From: G963667675 sp963667675
GTDB lineage: Bacteria; Chloroflexota; Dehalococcoidia; Lucifugimonadales; UBA3495
NCBI GenBank assembly: GCA_963667675.1
Contig: OY763929.1
Location: 310,001 to 374,000 of the forward strand
Direction of reading: 5' to 3'
DNA length: 64,000 nucleotides
Below the pieces are notes generated by a model, which saw only the letters and a list, made by a program, of their open reading frames with translations, had not been told where the DNA came from and made no database searches. Positions 15,394-24,050 of the stretch are shown in pieces (position 1 is the first letter of the stretch; each line of letters opens with the position of its first letter). A program made the translations under genes and the position numbers.

Positions 15394-16668
15394 TCATACG
15401 TGGTTGAATGCGGTTTCAAAAGAGCCCATTGTCGGCTTTACGGCCAGGGGGTTGACCGCCGACTCGACTGCTTCCTGGGTCTTCAAGCCGTTGCCGGTGA
15501 CATAAATCACCGCCAGCTCGTCGGGCTTGATGACGCCGCTCTCGGCCAGGGTCTTGAGGCCGGACACGACGACTCCGCCGGCGGTCTCGGTGAAGATACC
15601 CTCGGTCTCGGCCAATAGCCGGATGCCGTCCACGATTTCCTCTTCGGGCACGGCGGAAGCGGTGCCCTCAGAGCGCTGGATGACCTTGACGGCGTAGATG
15701 CCGTCGGCGGGATTGCCGATGGCGAGGGACTTGGCGATGCTGTCGGGGCGCACGGGGCGCACGTGGGTCTGCCCCGTCTCCCAGGCGTTGACGATGGGGG
15801 CGCAGCCGGCGGCCTGGGTCATGTGCATCTTGGTGGACACGGCGGGATGGTGCACGTTGGTCTGGTCGCTGCCAAAGGGAGCGGGTTCGACTCCGTCCAG
15901 CAGGCCCAGGCAGGCGAGCTCGTTGAATCCCTTCCAGATCTTGGTGAACATGGCGCCGGAAGCTGTGGGGACGACCACGTGGTCGGGGAGGCGCCAGTCA
16001 AGCTGCTCGGCGACCTCGTAGCCCAGGGTCTTGCTGCCCTCGGCGTAGTAGGGCCGCATGTTGATGTTGACGAAGGCCCAGGGGTAGTTGTCGGCAATCT
16101 CGCTGCAGAGGCGGTTGACCTCGTCGTAGGTGCCGTCCACGGCCACGACGGTGGGGCCGTAGACGGCGGCGCCGATAATCTTGCCCTGTTCCAGGTCGGA
16201 GGGGATAAAGACCACGGCGCGGATGCCGGCGCGGGCGGCGTGGGCGGCGACGCTGCAGGCCAGGTTGCCGGTGGAGGCGCAGGCGAGGGTGTCGAAGCCG
16301 AACTCCACGGCCTTGGTGGCGGCCACGGAGACGACCCTGTCCTTGAAGGAATAGGACGGGTTTACGCTGTCATTTTTGATGTAGAGGTTGTTCAGGCCCA
16401 GCTTTTTACCGAGATTGTCGGCTTTTATAAGGGGGGTGAAGCCTGCCTGGATGTCCACGGGGTTGCCGTTGTTGGCGGGCAGGAGGTCGCTGTAACGCCA
16501 GATGCTGAGAGGGCCGCGGCTGATCCGGTCGCGGCTGGTGACCTCGGAGATAGTGGCGTAGTCGTAGACGACTTCCAGGGGGCCGAAGCAGAAGTCGCAG
16601 ACGTTCAAGGGGTCGGCGGGGTATTCCCGGCCGCACTCACGGCACTTCATTCCGACGACGAAGGCCAC
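15394..16668 (-). CDS. thrC: Threonine synthase (possibly recruited for sulfur amino-acid synthesis)
   Basis: This PLP enzyme of fold type II converts O-phosphohomoserine to threonine. It has an N-terminal zinc-ribbon-like segment (MKCRECGREYPADPLNVCDF), GFTPLIKADN, the PLP lysine in NPSYSFKDRVVS and CASTGNLACSVAAHAARAG. GTG at 16668 gives 424 residues with a GGAGG site 11 bases ahead; ATG at 16650 is the alternative. The NIL and MoaD-like genes follow on the same strand, so phosphohomoserine might instead be sulfhydrylated with a thiocarboxylated carrier; this is inference. Confidence 0.88.
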   Translation of the reverse strand: MAFVVGMKCRECGREYPADPLNVCDFCFGPLEVVYDYATISEVTSRDRISRGPLSIWRYSDLLPANNGNPVDIQAGFTPLIKADNLGKKLGLNNLYIKNDSVNPSYSFKDRVVSVAATKAVEFGFDTLACASTGNLACSVAAHAARAGIRAVVFIPSDLEQGKIIGAAVYGPTVVAVDGTYDEVNRLCSEIADNYPWAFVNINMRPYYAEGSKTLGYEVAEQLDWRLPDHVVVPTASGAMFTKIWKGFNELACLGLLDGVEPAPFGSDQTNVHHPAVSTKMHMTQAAGCAPIVNAWETGQTHVRPVRPDSIAKSLAIGNPADGIYAVKVIQRSEGTASAVPEEEIVDGIRLLAETEGIFTETAGGVVVSGLKTLAESGVIKPDELAVIYVTGNGLKTQEAVESAVNPLAVKPTMGSFETAFNHV

Positions 16669-16982
16669 GGGAGTCGCACCCTCCCAAAATAAAAAATACC
16701 GGCCCGCCACTAAGCCCAGGTAGCGGCCCGAGCGTGAGTGATGGTAACACAAAGGGCTTATGGGTTGTCAAGCTGAGTTAGGCCGACAACCCGCTGGTGG
16801 ATGCTGCCGATGATTGCCGGCGGCGGGGAGAGGCCGGGATTCTCGTGAACTGGGACATTTAGGGACATTGGTCTGGGTGGCCGGTTGATAGACACGGCGG
16901 GGGTGGCCCACTGCCTGTTTACAGGATAGGGGATGGGCACGGGCGCGCGCAAGGGGCGGGTTGTCAGCAATTTGGGGGCGGG

Positions 16983-17013
16983 GCCCTTCGAGAGCCTCAG
17001 GGCGAACGGTCAG
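16983..17013. repeat. REP-like element, copy 2 (left arm incomplete)
   Basis: GCCCTTCGAGAGCCTCAG followed by GGCGAACGGTCAG repeats the loop and right arm of the palindrome at 892-933. The outer left arm is not recognisable. Confidence 0.65.
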
Positions 17014-17060
17014 CGTCGTTGCGGCCTAGAAGTTGTTGGCTCCGGTTAGCCTCAGGGCAG

Positions 17061-17095
17061 GCCCTTCGTGAGCCGCAGGACAGGCTCAGGACAAG
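17061..17095. repeat. REP-like element, copy 3 (degenerate)
   Basis: GCCCTTCGTGAGCCGCAG and a following ACAGGCTCAGGACAAG retain the loop flanks of the family but not the full dyad. Confidence 0.45.
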
Positions 17096-17103
17096 CATTT
17101 GAG

Positions 17104-17125
17104 ATTCCTCGGCTCCGCTCGGAAT
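17104..17125. repeat. Hairpin repeat, degenerate copy
   Basis: ATTCC and GGAAT arms enclose CGGCTCCG, followed by GAG. It is a mutated relative of the perfect hairpin at 1028-1047 and follows REP-like elements as that one does. Confidence 0.4.
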
Positions 17126-17206
17126 GAGAGTTGGTTGGGGGTGAACGGGGGGAGAGCGGGGACGACAGGCCTGGGGCGGGCTTAGCCCCGGGGTGCGGAG
17201 CGGTGA

Positions 17207-17351
17207 TATAATGCCGTGGCGTTTGCTGGCGCCTGTATGGACGCCGCCAAGACGTAATCGAGGCTCCAGCAAAGCCGTCCTGACAAAGGGGTCCCGGCCC
17301 AGCCGCAACACTGGGCAAGGGCACTAGACCGAGAATTCCGGTAGAAGCGTC
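17207..17351 (+). promoter_or_regulatory. Promoter -10 box and structured leader upstream of nhaA, candidate cis-regulatory RNA
   Basis: A perfect TATAAT (17207-17212) is followed by about 140 leader bases. TTTGCTGG (17222-17229) and CCAGCAAA (17266-17273) form an 8-base helix enclosing a GGCG/CGCC hairpin. A second hairpin GCCCAG/CTGGGC (17297-17302 with 17311-17316) lies closer to the start codon. Na+/H+ antiporter genes are known to carry riboswitch-like leaders (nhaA-I, nhaA-II and DUF1646 motifs); I cannot assign this one to a class by eye. Confidence 0.45.
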
Positions 17352-18608
17352 TTGTATCAAGCAGCCCGCCTGACCAATATCTTCCAGGAATTTTCCATTC
17401 CCCTCATCATAGGCGTATTGGCGGGGCTGGCGACGGCGAACATCGACCATAGCTTTTATGAGAAGGTGGTCGAGTTTCACCCGTTCGGCGAGAACGCCGA
17501 GGTCTTCGGCAACGGGATAACGGTCCATTTCCTCATCAACGAAGTCTTCATGGTCTTCTTCTTTGGCATCGCCGCCAAGGAGATAACGGACTCGGTGCTG
17601 CCCGGGGGGGCGCTGAACCCGCCCAACAAGGCTGTGAATCCGCTGATGGCGACGATAGGCGGTATTCTGGGCCCGGTGGGCGTCTATTTTCTGCTCACCA
17701 CGATATTCTACGGCGGGACGGATAATTTCTCGGAAGTAGCCAACGGCTGGGGCATCCCCACGGCGACGGACATTGCCCTGGCATGGCTGGTGGCACGGGT
17801 GGTGTTCGGCAGCCATCATTCGGCGGTCAATTTCCTGCTGCTGCTGGCAGTAGCCGACGACGCCATCGGCCTGGGGATCATCGCCGTGTTCTACCCGGAC
17901 CCGCACCACCCGGTGGAGCCGATATGGCTGCTGCTCACGCTGGCGGGCATGGCGGCGGCCTACGGCCTGCGGCGGATGCACGTCGGCCCCTGGCCCGTCT
18001 ACGTGCTGATTGGCGGCGGGCTAAGCTGGTCGGGCCTGGCCATGTCGGGCGTGGAACCGGCGCTGGCGCTGGTGGTCATCGTGCCCTTCCTGCCCGGCCC
18101 GCGGTTGGACCCGGTCCTGGTGCGCTCACATGCCGACCCGCATCCAGAGGTCCAGCCGACGGCAGCGGCAGGCCACCTAGTCCATCATCATAGCCCCCTG
18201 GAACAGTTCGAGCACCAGTTGAAGCTAATCGTCGATTTGGGGTTGTTCTTCTTCGCTTTTGCCAACGCCGGGGTGGCATTCGGGAGCATCAACCAAGTAA
18301 CGCTGATAGTCCTGGCATCCCTCGTTCTGGGCAAGACCATTGGGATTTCTTTGTTCTCCTGGGTCGGCACACGCTTCGGGTTTCCATTACCTCCGGACAT
18401 GGGGATCAGACACTTGGCAGTCACCGGGCTAATCGCCGGACTGGGGCTGACGGTGGCGCTGTTCGTCGCCGGAAAGGCGTTCCCCGGCGAGTCGGTATTC
18501 CAGGACCCGGCCAAGATGGGGGCGGTGCTTAGCGGGTTGGTCGCCTTTTTGGCCATCGGCATTGGGCGGGCCCTCAAGCTCCGGGACTCCGACCAATCGA
18601 AACATTAA
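17352..18608 (+). CDS. nhaA: Na+/H+ antiporter NhaA
   Basis: This inner-membrane antiporter exchanges Na+ for protons. The 418-residue protein shows GVLAGLATANIDHSFY, HFLINEVFMVFFFGIAAKEI, and GWGIPTATDIALAWLVARVV followed by LLLLAVADDAIGLGIIAVFY, which hold the ion-binding aspartates. Later come SPLEQFEHQLKLIVDLGLFF and FAFANAGVAF. About twelve hydrophobic segments are present. A charged histidine-rich loop (near residues 255-285) is longer than in E. coli. The start is TTG at the end of the structured leader. Confidence 0.93.
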   Translation: MYQAARLTNIFQEFSIPLIIGVLAGLATANIDHSFYEKVVEFHPFGENAEVFGNGITVHFLINEVFMVFFFGIAAKEITDSVLPGGALNPPNKAVNPLMATIGGILGPVGVYFLLTTIFYGGTDNFSEVANGWGIPTATDIALAWLVARVVFGSHHSAVNFLLLLAVADDAIGLGIIAVFYPDPHHPVEPIWLLLTLAGMAAAYGLRRMHVGPWPVYVLIGGGLSWSGLAMSGVEPALALVVIVPFLPGPRLDPVLVRSHADPHPEVQPTAAAGHLVHHHSPLEQFEHQLKLIVDLGLFFFAFANAGVAFGSINQVTLIVLASLVLGKTIGISLFSWVGTRFGFPLPPDMGIRHLAVTGLIAGLGLTVALFVAGKAFPGESVFQDPAKMGAVLSGLVAFLAIGIGRALKLRDSDQSKH

Positions 18609-18713
18609 CCGTGTTTCCGCCGGCCGGTGGTATACTGCCACCGGCGTTGAGTCTGCGGACGCCGGTTTGCGCCGGTAATTTCGATTGATGTTTAGCCTGA
18701 GGGATTGCGCGCG

Positions 18714-18998
18714 ATGATAGGAGTGTTGACCCATCACTGGGCCAAGCCGGACAAGGTGCAGGAAGCGCGCGAGCTGCTGGACCGGAACGGGCTGGCGCAG
18801 AGCAAGGCCCCCGGATTCGGCAGACGGCAGACGCTGTACTCTCTTAACGATCCCACCAAAATCACGACCTTGGTCACCTGGGAGAGCAACGAAATCTACG
18901 AGGCGTGGCGGGCCAGCCCGGAGCGGGCCGCGGCCATGGCGGGGGCCGAGGAACTGTGGAGCCGTCCGCCGGAGTCGGAACGGTTCGAGGCGGGGTAG
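18714..18998 (+). CDS. Antibiotic biosynthesis monooxygenase (ABM)-like small protein
   Basis: This protein of 94 residues from the ATG at 18714 is a dimeric alpha/beta ferredoxin-like fold of the ABM type: MIGVLTHHWAKPDKVQEARE, LLDRNGLAQSKAPGFGRRQT, VTWESNEIYEAWRASP. Such proteins include heme-degrading and quinone monooxygenases but most are uncharacterised. TTG at 18705 is an alternative start; a GAGGG site favours either. It ends 41 bases before the inositol monophosphatase gene. Confidence 0.75.
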   Translation: MIGVLTHHWAKPDKVQEARELLDRNGLAQSKAPGFGRRQTLYSLNDPTKITTLVTWESNEIYEAWRASPERAAAMAGAEELWSRPPESERFEAG

Positions 18999-19039
18999 GC
19001 GGAGGCTCCAGATTGGCCACGTCTGCGAACGGTCGGAGC

Positions 19040-19984
19040 ATGGCCCAAGAGCCCCCGGGCGCTATCGACGACGCGCTGGCGGGGCAGATAGCCGCCGCCG
19101 CGGAGGAGATGGCCGGGGGCGCCGGGGAGATACTGCTGGGCCACTTCGGGCGCAAGATAGACGTCGAATACAAGGACGACGCGCAGAAGGACCCGGTGAC
19201 GTCTGCCGACAAGGCCAGCGAGGAGTTCCTGTCGTCGGAGATAGCCAAGCGGTTTCCCGAGCACGGCATCCTTGGCGAGGAAGGCGCGGACGACGCCGAG
19301 GCGGATACGCCGGCCCCGGACTTCATCTGGGCGCTGGACCCCTTGGACGGCACCACCAACTTTCTGAACGGGCTACCGCTATATGCGGCGTCGATAGGCG
19401 TGCTGCACCGGGGAATGCCCGTTGCCGGGGCGTTGTTCATTCCGTGGCCCAACTCCAAGGGCGGGTTCGTGCTGCACTGCCGCAGGGGACACGGGTGCTT
19501 TGCCGACGGCGAGCCCGCGTCGGTGTACCAGGCAGAGGAGCCGGCGAACAACCGGCTGGCGGGGCTGCCGGGATACTTTCCCTACGGGGCCAAGTTCGGC
19601 GCGCGGCTGCGGGGAAAGACAGGGGACATGCGGGTGACCGGCAGCATCGCCTACGAGCTGGCGATGACGGCCCGGGGGTCGCTGCAGTATTCGATCATCG
19701 GGGCGTGCCACGTGTGGGACATGCTGGCGGGAGCGCTGGCAGTGATGGAGGCCCAGGGGACGGTGATGACCAGGCTGGGCAAGGAAAAGCGGTGGCATCC
19801 CCTGGAATCGCTGACGCCGGACTGGGACGAAAAGCGGCCGAGCATGAAGGACCTGAGAAACTGGCGGGCGCCGCTGGTGGCGGGGGGCCCGCAGGTGGCG
19901 CCGCTGGTTGCCGAGAATATACGGCCGCGGTTCAGGCCGCTGGCGCGGCTGGGGTGGCTGGCGCGGGGGTTTGGGCGACGGTGA
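19040..19984 (+). CDS. Inositol monophosphatase family protein
   Basis: This Mg2+- or Li+-sensitive sugar/inositol phosphatase has 314 residues from the ATG at 19040. It shows KDPVTSADKASEEFL, the metal site GILGEEGADD, WALDPLDGTTNFLNGLPLYA and the C-terminal HVWDMLAGALAVMEAQG (the W-D-x-A/L-G motif). The substrate may be inositol-1-phosphate, histidinol phosphate or PAP. The frame stays open upstream to 18905, but that part is a GC-driven overlap with the ABM gene and lacks homology. Confidence 0.88.
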   Translation: MAQEPPGAIDDALAGQIAAAAEEMAGGAGEILLGHFGRKIDVEYKDDAQKDPVTSADKASEEFLSSEIAKRFPEHGILGEEGADDAEADTPAPDFIWALDPLDGTTNFLNGLPLYAASIGVLHRGMPVAGALFIPWPNSKGGFVLHCRRGHGCFADGEPASVYQAEEPANNRLAGLPGYFPYGAKFGARLRGKTGDMRVTGSIAYELAMTARGSLQYSIIGACHVWDMLAGALAVMEAQGTVMTRLGKEKRWHPLESLTPDWDEKRPSMKDLRNWRAPLVAGGPQVAPLVAENIRPRFRPLARLGWLARGFGRR

Positions 19985-20103
19985 CCTCTCCCGCCTTGAT
20001 TTCGTTTGCCTTAGGGGTTACAGACAGTATTTTCGACTGGCTCAGGCAGCCGGTTCTCTCTGCACCAAGAGTAGGCACTTTCCTAACATAGAACCTTGGC
20101 GAG

Positions 20104-21018
20104 TTATGTCCGGGTCGCCTCGACGAAGGTGACCATTTCCTCGATAGAATGGGACCAGAACAGCGATAAGCCGCGCTCTTGCGATTCTTTCAAATGGCGT
20201 AGACCGAACACCCCTGCAAGCACAGCACTGGGCACGATGTTTGCCTCTCCAAAGTCGTGCCGCCATACGTTGGCTTTGACAACAGCGTCGTTATTGAGAC
20301 GCTTGATTGAGTTCACTTGCGAGTTGCTGACCTTGCACTCAATTGCGAGAATTCGGCCGTCCCACAAGCGCGCGACTACATCGGCCTTCCGAGTTCCCAA
20401 GACCGACTCGCCACAAAAATGGCCAATCGGTGGCGCTGCTGAAACATTCGGTATCGTTTTCGGACTGTCCTCAACAAACCCGTTCGATGTCAGTGTGCTT
20501 CGCACCAGGGCTTGCTGACGGGCCGGCGATTCATTGGCTCGGCTGGTTTTGACTCGCTGGGATGCAATGAGTACAGCCGAGGCGACCACCGCTGTTTTCC
20601 GTTCCTCCCTCGTCGGCGCTCGTTTCTCGGCGAGCCACGGAAACCGCTCGCGGTCGAGGCCGAGCAGGATAGTCTCAACCACCCGCTTTGCGGATTCTGG
20701 GTCGTTCTTAATTCGGGATGGACTTAAGGGCGTATCCGCCAATAGCTGTATGTCATCAACAGAGATCGGTGGGCCAGCTACGTAGCGAACTGCATAGAGC
20801 AAGTCAGCGTCAAGCAATACTTTCGTAGCCTGTTCGGCCAACATCGTAAGGTCCACTGTAGTTTCCAGCAGATTCTCGACGGCGTCGCGGTAATGCCTGA
20901 AGTTTTCCAAGTAGACACCAAGTGACTCGTTGAGCCGCTCATCCCTGAAGTCTTGAATCCCGCGCCTGCGGTCTGCCTCAAGGCGTTCGTCGTTCCACCT
21001 CTGGGGTTGAACAGGCAT
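20104..21018 (-). CDS. XamI-family type II restriction endonuclease
   Basis: This 304-residue protein matches the RE_XamI family: RWNDERLEADRRRGIQDFRD, AVRYVAGPPISVDDIQLLAD, and the PD-(D/E)xK core FCGESVLGTRKADVVARLWD followed by GRILAIECKVSNSQVNSIKR. XamI cuts GTCGAC, so the same site is likely. The gene starts at the last base of the methylase stop (TAATG), so its translation is coupled to that of the protecting methylase. Base composition is lower in GC than the flanks. Sites GTCGAC are frequent in this window, which fits an active methylase. Confidence 0.88.
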   Translation of the reverse strand: MPVQPQRWNDERLEADRRRGIQDFRDERLNESLGVYLENFRHYRDAVENLLETTVDLTMLAEQATKVLLDADLLYAVRYVAGPPISVDDIQLLADTPLSPSRIKNDPESAKRVVETILLGLDRERFPWLAEKRAPTREERKTAVVASAVLIASQRVKTSRANESPARQQALVRSTLTSNGFVEDSPKTIPNVSAAPPIGHFCGESVLGTRKADVVARLWDGRILAIECKVSNSQVNSIKRLNNDAVVKANVWRHDFGEANIVPSAVLAGVFGLRHLKESQERGLSLFWSHSIEEMVTFVEATRT

Positions 21019-22646
21019 TACGCCTCCAGCAACCGATCCAATGATGGAACTGGAATTCGCTCCATCTCCTTAGGCTCGAACTTGACTAACCCCCCTGCAT
21101 ACGTACGGCCTAGACTGGTGCTGGCCGACTCTCGAAGGGCGGCTGCCAGTCGGTCAAGCGCCGCGTTGGACAAAGGCGTCACAGGGTAAAGGCCATGTGC
21201 AATGTTCAGATGACGCGCGCCGGAGATATTGCGCACAAACGTAGGCGGCCGGCGCGCCATATATGTTGCCAAGATAGGGGCAGGCTCGCGTAGACTCACC
21301 GACCACCACGACTTGCGATTTCGAGCGACGTAGCCATCAGCAACCCCAGATGCCTTTGCGACCTTCAGGAATTGCTCAACTGCAAGCAACTCGTGGTGGT
21401 CTAGTTCGTCCAAGTCATGCGGTAGGTCAATCACTCGGCGTAGATTCGCCGTTGCTTCCAGCCGCCCACCTGCTGCGAAGAGCTCCCGCGCTTTCGTGAC
21501 AGTCGGGAATAGGTAGCGCGCCGGGATTAGCTGTTCACCTTGGACAGAGGCTATCCATGTCGAGTTGGAACCAGTGACGGCGCCACGATGGACACGGCAT
21601 ATCTCACCGAGTTCTACGTATCCCTCGGGGGTATTCGGCGCGGACCGTATGAGCGGGATCCAGCGGTTGGAGTCCGTCAGCCGCGAACGAGTGACCAGTC
21701 GCCCTCCCGTAAGAGGGGCCAACTTTGAGGCGTCATCGACCATGCGTAGGCGAATCGAAGATGGACGTGATCCCACTTGGAAACAGGTAATCGCTGCTGT
21801 CGTAGCCGTCGTGTCGAATGGCAGCAACTTCGGCTCGAGGACGTGGATTGACTGTCCGCCAAGGCCATTGAGGAGCAAACGGCGGATGACCTCCCCGTAG
21901 TTCACATCAAGCCATTCGGAACTCGTCACAAAACAGCCCACATCACCAACGCGGCCATGCAGAGCCGTTGCTAGGAAGAAGTACGAATGCAATCCAGCGA
22001 GGCCCGAAATCGGTACGCCAGCGCGGCCAGCAGCCAAGTGAGCCCACGCCTTTGCTTCAGCCCTCAGGCTGTGATGACGGACATAGGGTGGATTGCCAAC
22101 AAAGGCCGTCGTGCCGTCGTGCGGCGGCAATATGGACTGTGTGTAGTCGCCACAGATTACCGTCGCCCTGCGTTCGCCGATGGCGGCTAGACCTGCCCGC
22201 GTCACGAGAGTTGAGAGCGGATCAGTGTCGAAAGCGACGAGTTGCGCTTGAGAGCACCGGGATACGGCAATCGTGAAGCGCCCACTTCCGCACCCGGCAT
22301 CGATAACACGGCTCGGCGACTGTTCAAGCACCCATTGGACCATCGGTGTAACGATGCTGTCTGGGGTAAAGACCTGACCTAGTAGGCGACGATCAGGCTG
22401 GGGTCGCGCCTCTATTATGCGATCTCCGAGTGGGTCGCGACCTGTGCGGATCTCCTCCCGAGCGTCGTCGAGTTCCCTTCCACATGGGGGCGGAACGGTG
22501 AGGGACATCGCTACTAGACGTTCCTCATCGGGGAAAAGCGGGCCACCGGTCTCAAGCGCACCCATCGCAGACGCCAACCGCACGATGGCCAGTTCTTTGG
22601 CGTGTGTGTGAACTTCTGGTTTGTCCGACCCCACAGAGCTCCTCAC
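21018..22646 (-). CDS. N6-adenine DNA methyltransferase of a XamI-type system
   Basis: This 542-residue protein shows a SAM-binding motif VIDAGCGSGRFTIAVSRC (about residues 115-132) and the N6-adenine motif FVGNPPYVRHHSLRAEAKAW; the order is that of gamma-type methylases such as the SalI/XamI group. The C-terminal half carries a target-recognition region (NRKSWWSVSLREPAPILATY). It overlaps the endonuclease gene by one base and is read first, protecting DNA before the nuclease is made. The N-terminus includes an 80-residue helical extension. Confidence 0.88.
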   Translation of the reverse strand: MRSSVGSDKPEVHTHAKELAIVRLASAMGALETGGPLFPDEERLVAMSLTVPPPCGRELDDAREEIRTGRDPLGDRIIEARPQPDRRLLGQVFTPDSIVTPMVQWVLEQSPSRVIDAGCGSGRFTIAVSRCSQAQLVAFDTDPLSTLVTRAGLAAIGERRATVICGDYTQSILPPHDGTTAFVGNPPYVRHHSLRAEAKAWAHLAAGRAGVPISGLAGLHSYFFLATALHGRVGDVGCFVTSSEWLDVNYGEVIRRLLLNGLGGQSIHVLEPKLLPFDTTATTAAITCFQVGSRPSSIRLRMVDDASKLAPLTGGRLVTRSRLTDSNRWIPLIRSAPNTPEGYVELGEICRVHRGAVTGSNSTWIASVQGEQLIPARYLFPTVTKARELFAAGGRLEATANLRRVIDLPHDLDELDHHELLAVEQFLKVAKASGVADGYVARNRKSWWSVSLREPAPILATYMARRPPTFVRNISGARHLNIAHGLYPVTPLSNAALDRLAAALRESASTSLGRTYAGGLVKFEPKEMERIPVPSLDRLLEA

Positions 22647-22815
22647 ATTATTGTTCTAAGTGACTTGCATACCGCTACACTCGGAGAGTCGGAGGAAGAA
22701 ATAATGTAGAGCGGTGCCGCGAACCCGCTTAGTCCGCTCAATCGTAGCATCAGGCAGGCCACATAATCAAACGGAACCTGTCATACGAGTGGCAGTTTGA
22801 GGGCAGGATAGATAG

Positions 22816-23997
22816 CTACGCCCGGTCGGGTTCCCAGCCCCAGGGGCGGGGACCCCAGCCAGCCTCGAATACTTGGCCCTTCTTGACGGTGAGCGTGGGG
22901 ACTACCGCTTTGTCGACTTTTCGGGAATGGTTCAGGGCGTCGTAGACCAGCCAATCGCCGTCCAGTATTTCCAGGACTGAGATGTCGGCCTGCTTGCCTG
23001 TCTCCAGGCTGCCCAGGCGGTCGTCGATTCCCAGGGCCCTGGCCGGGTTGATGGTGGACATGGACACAACGTCGTCCATGGTGAAGCCAAGGGCCAGGAA
23101 GCGGCTCATCATCTCGGTCATGCTGTGGACGGTGTGGGTGCGGCCGGGGAGGGTCAGGTCGGTGCTGATGCAGTGGGGGATAACGCCCTGGTCGAGGACC
23201 CGTTCGCCGATGTCGAAGCTGAAGTTGAACCTGCCGTGGGCGGTGTCCAGCCAGACGCCGCGTTCCTGGGCCTCTCGCGCCTCGGGCACCAGCTTGCCAT
23301 CTGCGTCTATTACGCCGCCGGGATTGGCGGTGAAGAGGTGGGTCACGATGTCCCCTTCTTCCATGATGGGAAGAAGCTGGCGGATGACGTTGGGGTCGTA
23401 GCGGTGCTCGGTGTCGCCGATGTGGACCATGAGCTTGACGCCGGCTTCCTGGGCGGCGCGCTTGGCCAGCCGGGGCATTTCCATGCCCATGATTTCCAGG
23501 GCGGGGGAGACCATGCGGGCCTTGATGCCGGCGATTATGTCCCGGTTTTCGGACACCACGCGAATGGTCTCGTCGAGGTCGATGCTGTCGGGGCTGAAGA
23601 TGTCAGGCCTGGTGGCCAAGCCGGTGCGGCAGATGTGCAGGAAGCAGATAATCTCGGTGTGGTTGTTGGGGATGATGTGGCTGGGAAACCCGCCAAAGGT
23701 GTCGCATCCGGCGCTGCCGGCGTCGGCCATGGTGGTGACTCCGGCCCGGACGCCGCCCAAGTCGGCCTGGACCCCGCTGCCGGTAACGCCGTCGTAGACG
23801 TGGGTGTGGACGTCGATGAGGCCGGGGGTGACTATCTTGCCCTTGACTTCGATGGTCTGTCGCGCCTGGTCGGAGGCGATGTCCGGGGCCACCTGGGCGA
23901 TGGCGCCGTTTTCCACGGCAACGTCGTGGGGGCCGTTGACGCCGCCGGCGGGGTCGATGACCGTTCCGCCCTTAATCAACAGGTCGTACATGGGCAT
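22816..23997 (-). CDS. Amidohydrolase/deacetylase family metallohydrolase
   Basis: This 393-residue cytoplasmic TIM-barrel hydrolase is related to dihydroorotases. It has YDLLIKGGTVIDPAGGVNGP, the metal motif PGLIDVHTHVYDGV, the bridging lysine in IIAGIKARMVSP, His in VKLMVHIGD and DIVTHLF, and the catalytic Asp in HCISTDLTL. This set defines the amidohydrolase/deacetylase subgroup, acting on cyclic amides or N-acyl amino acids. The substrate cannot be told. prs lies directly upstream on the same strand, 53 bases away. Confidence 0.85.
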   Translation of the reverse strand: MPMYDLLIKGGTVIDPAGGVNGPHDVAVENGAIAQVAPDIASDQARQTIEVKGKIVTPGLIDVHTHVYDGVTGSGVQADLGGVRAGVTTMADAGSAGCDTFGGFPSHIIPNNHTEIICFLHICRTGLATRPDIFSPDSIDLDETIRVVSENRDIIAGIKARMVSPALEIMGMEMPRLAKRAAQEAGVKLMVHIGDTEHRYDPNVIRQLLPIMEEGDIVTHLFTANPGGVIDADGKLVPEAREAQERGVWLDTAHGRFNFSFDIGERVLDQGVIPHCISTDLTLPGRTHTVHSMTEMMSRFLALGFTMDDVVSMSTINPARALGIDDRLGSLETGKQADISVLEILDGDWLVYDALNHSRKVDKAVVPTLTVKKGQVFEAGWGPRPWGWEPDRA

Positions 23998-24050
23998 ACC
24001 TCTCTATGAGAACAGCGGTCGGTGAGGGTGGCTGGGCCAAAGTCAGGGGG

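Larger units (their letters stand above)
16753..17206. other. Intergenic region rich in degenerate repeats
   Basis: No gene is seen. It carries one REP-like half element (16983-17013), a second degenerate one (17061-17095) and a degenerate ATTCC-type hairpin (17104-17125), in the same order and orientation as the repeats before the MmgE/PrpD gene. Confidence 0.55.
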
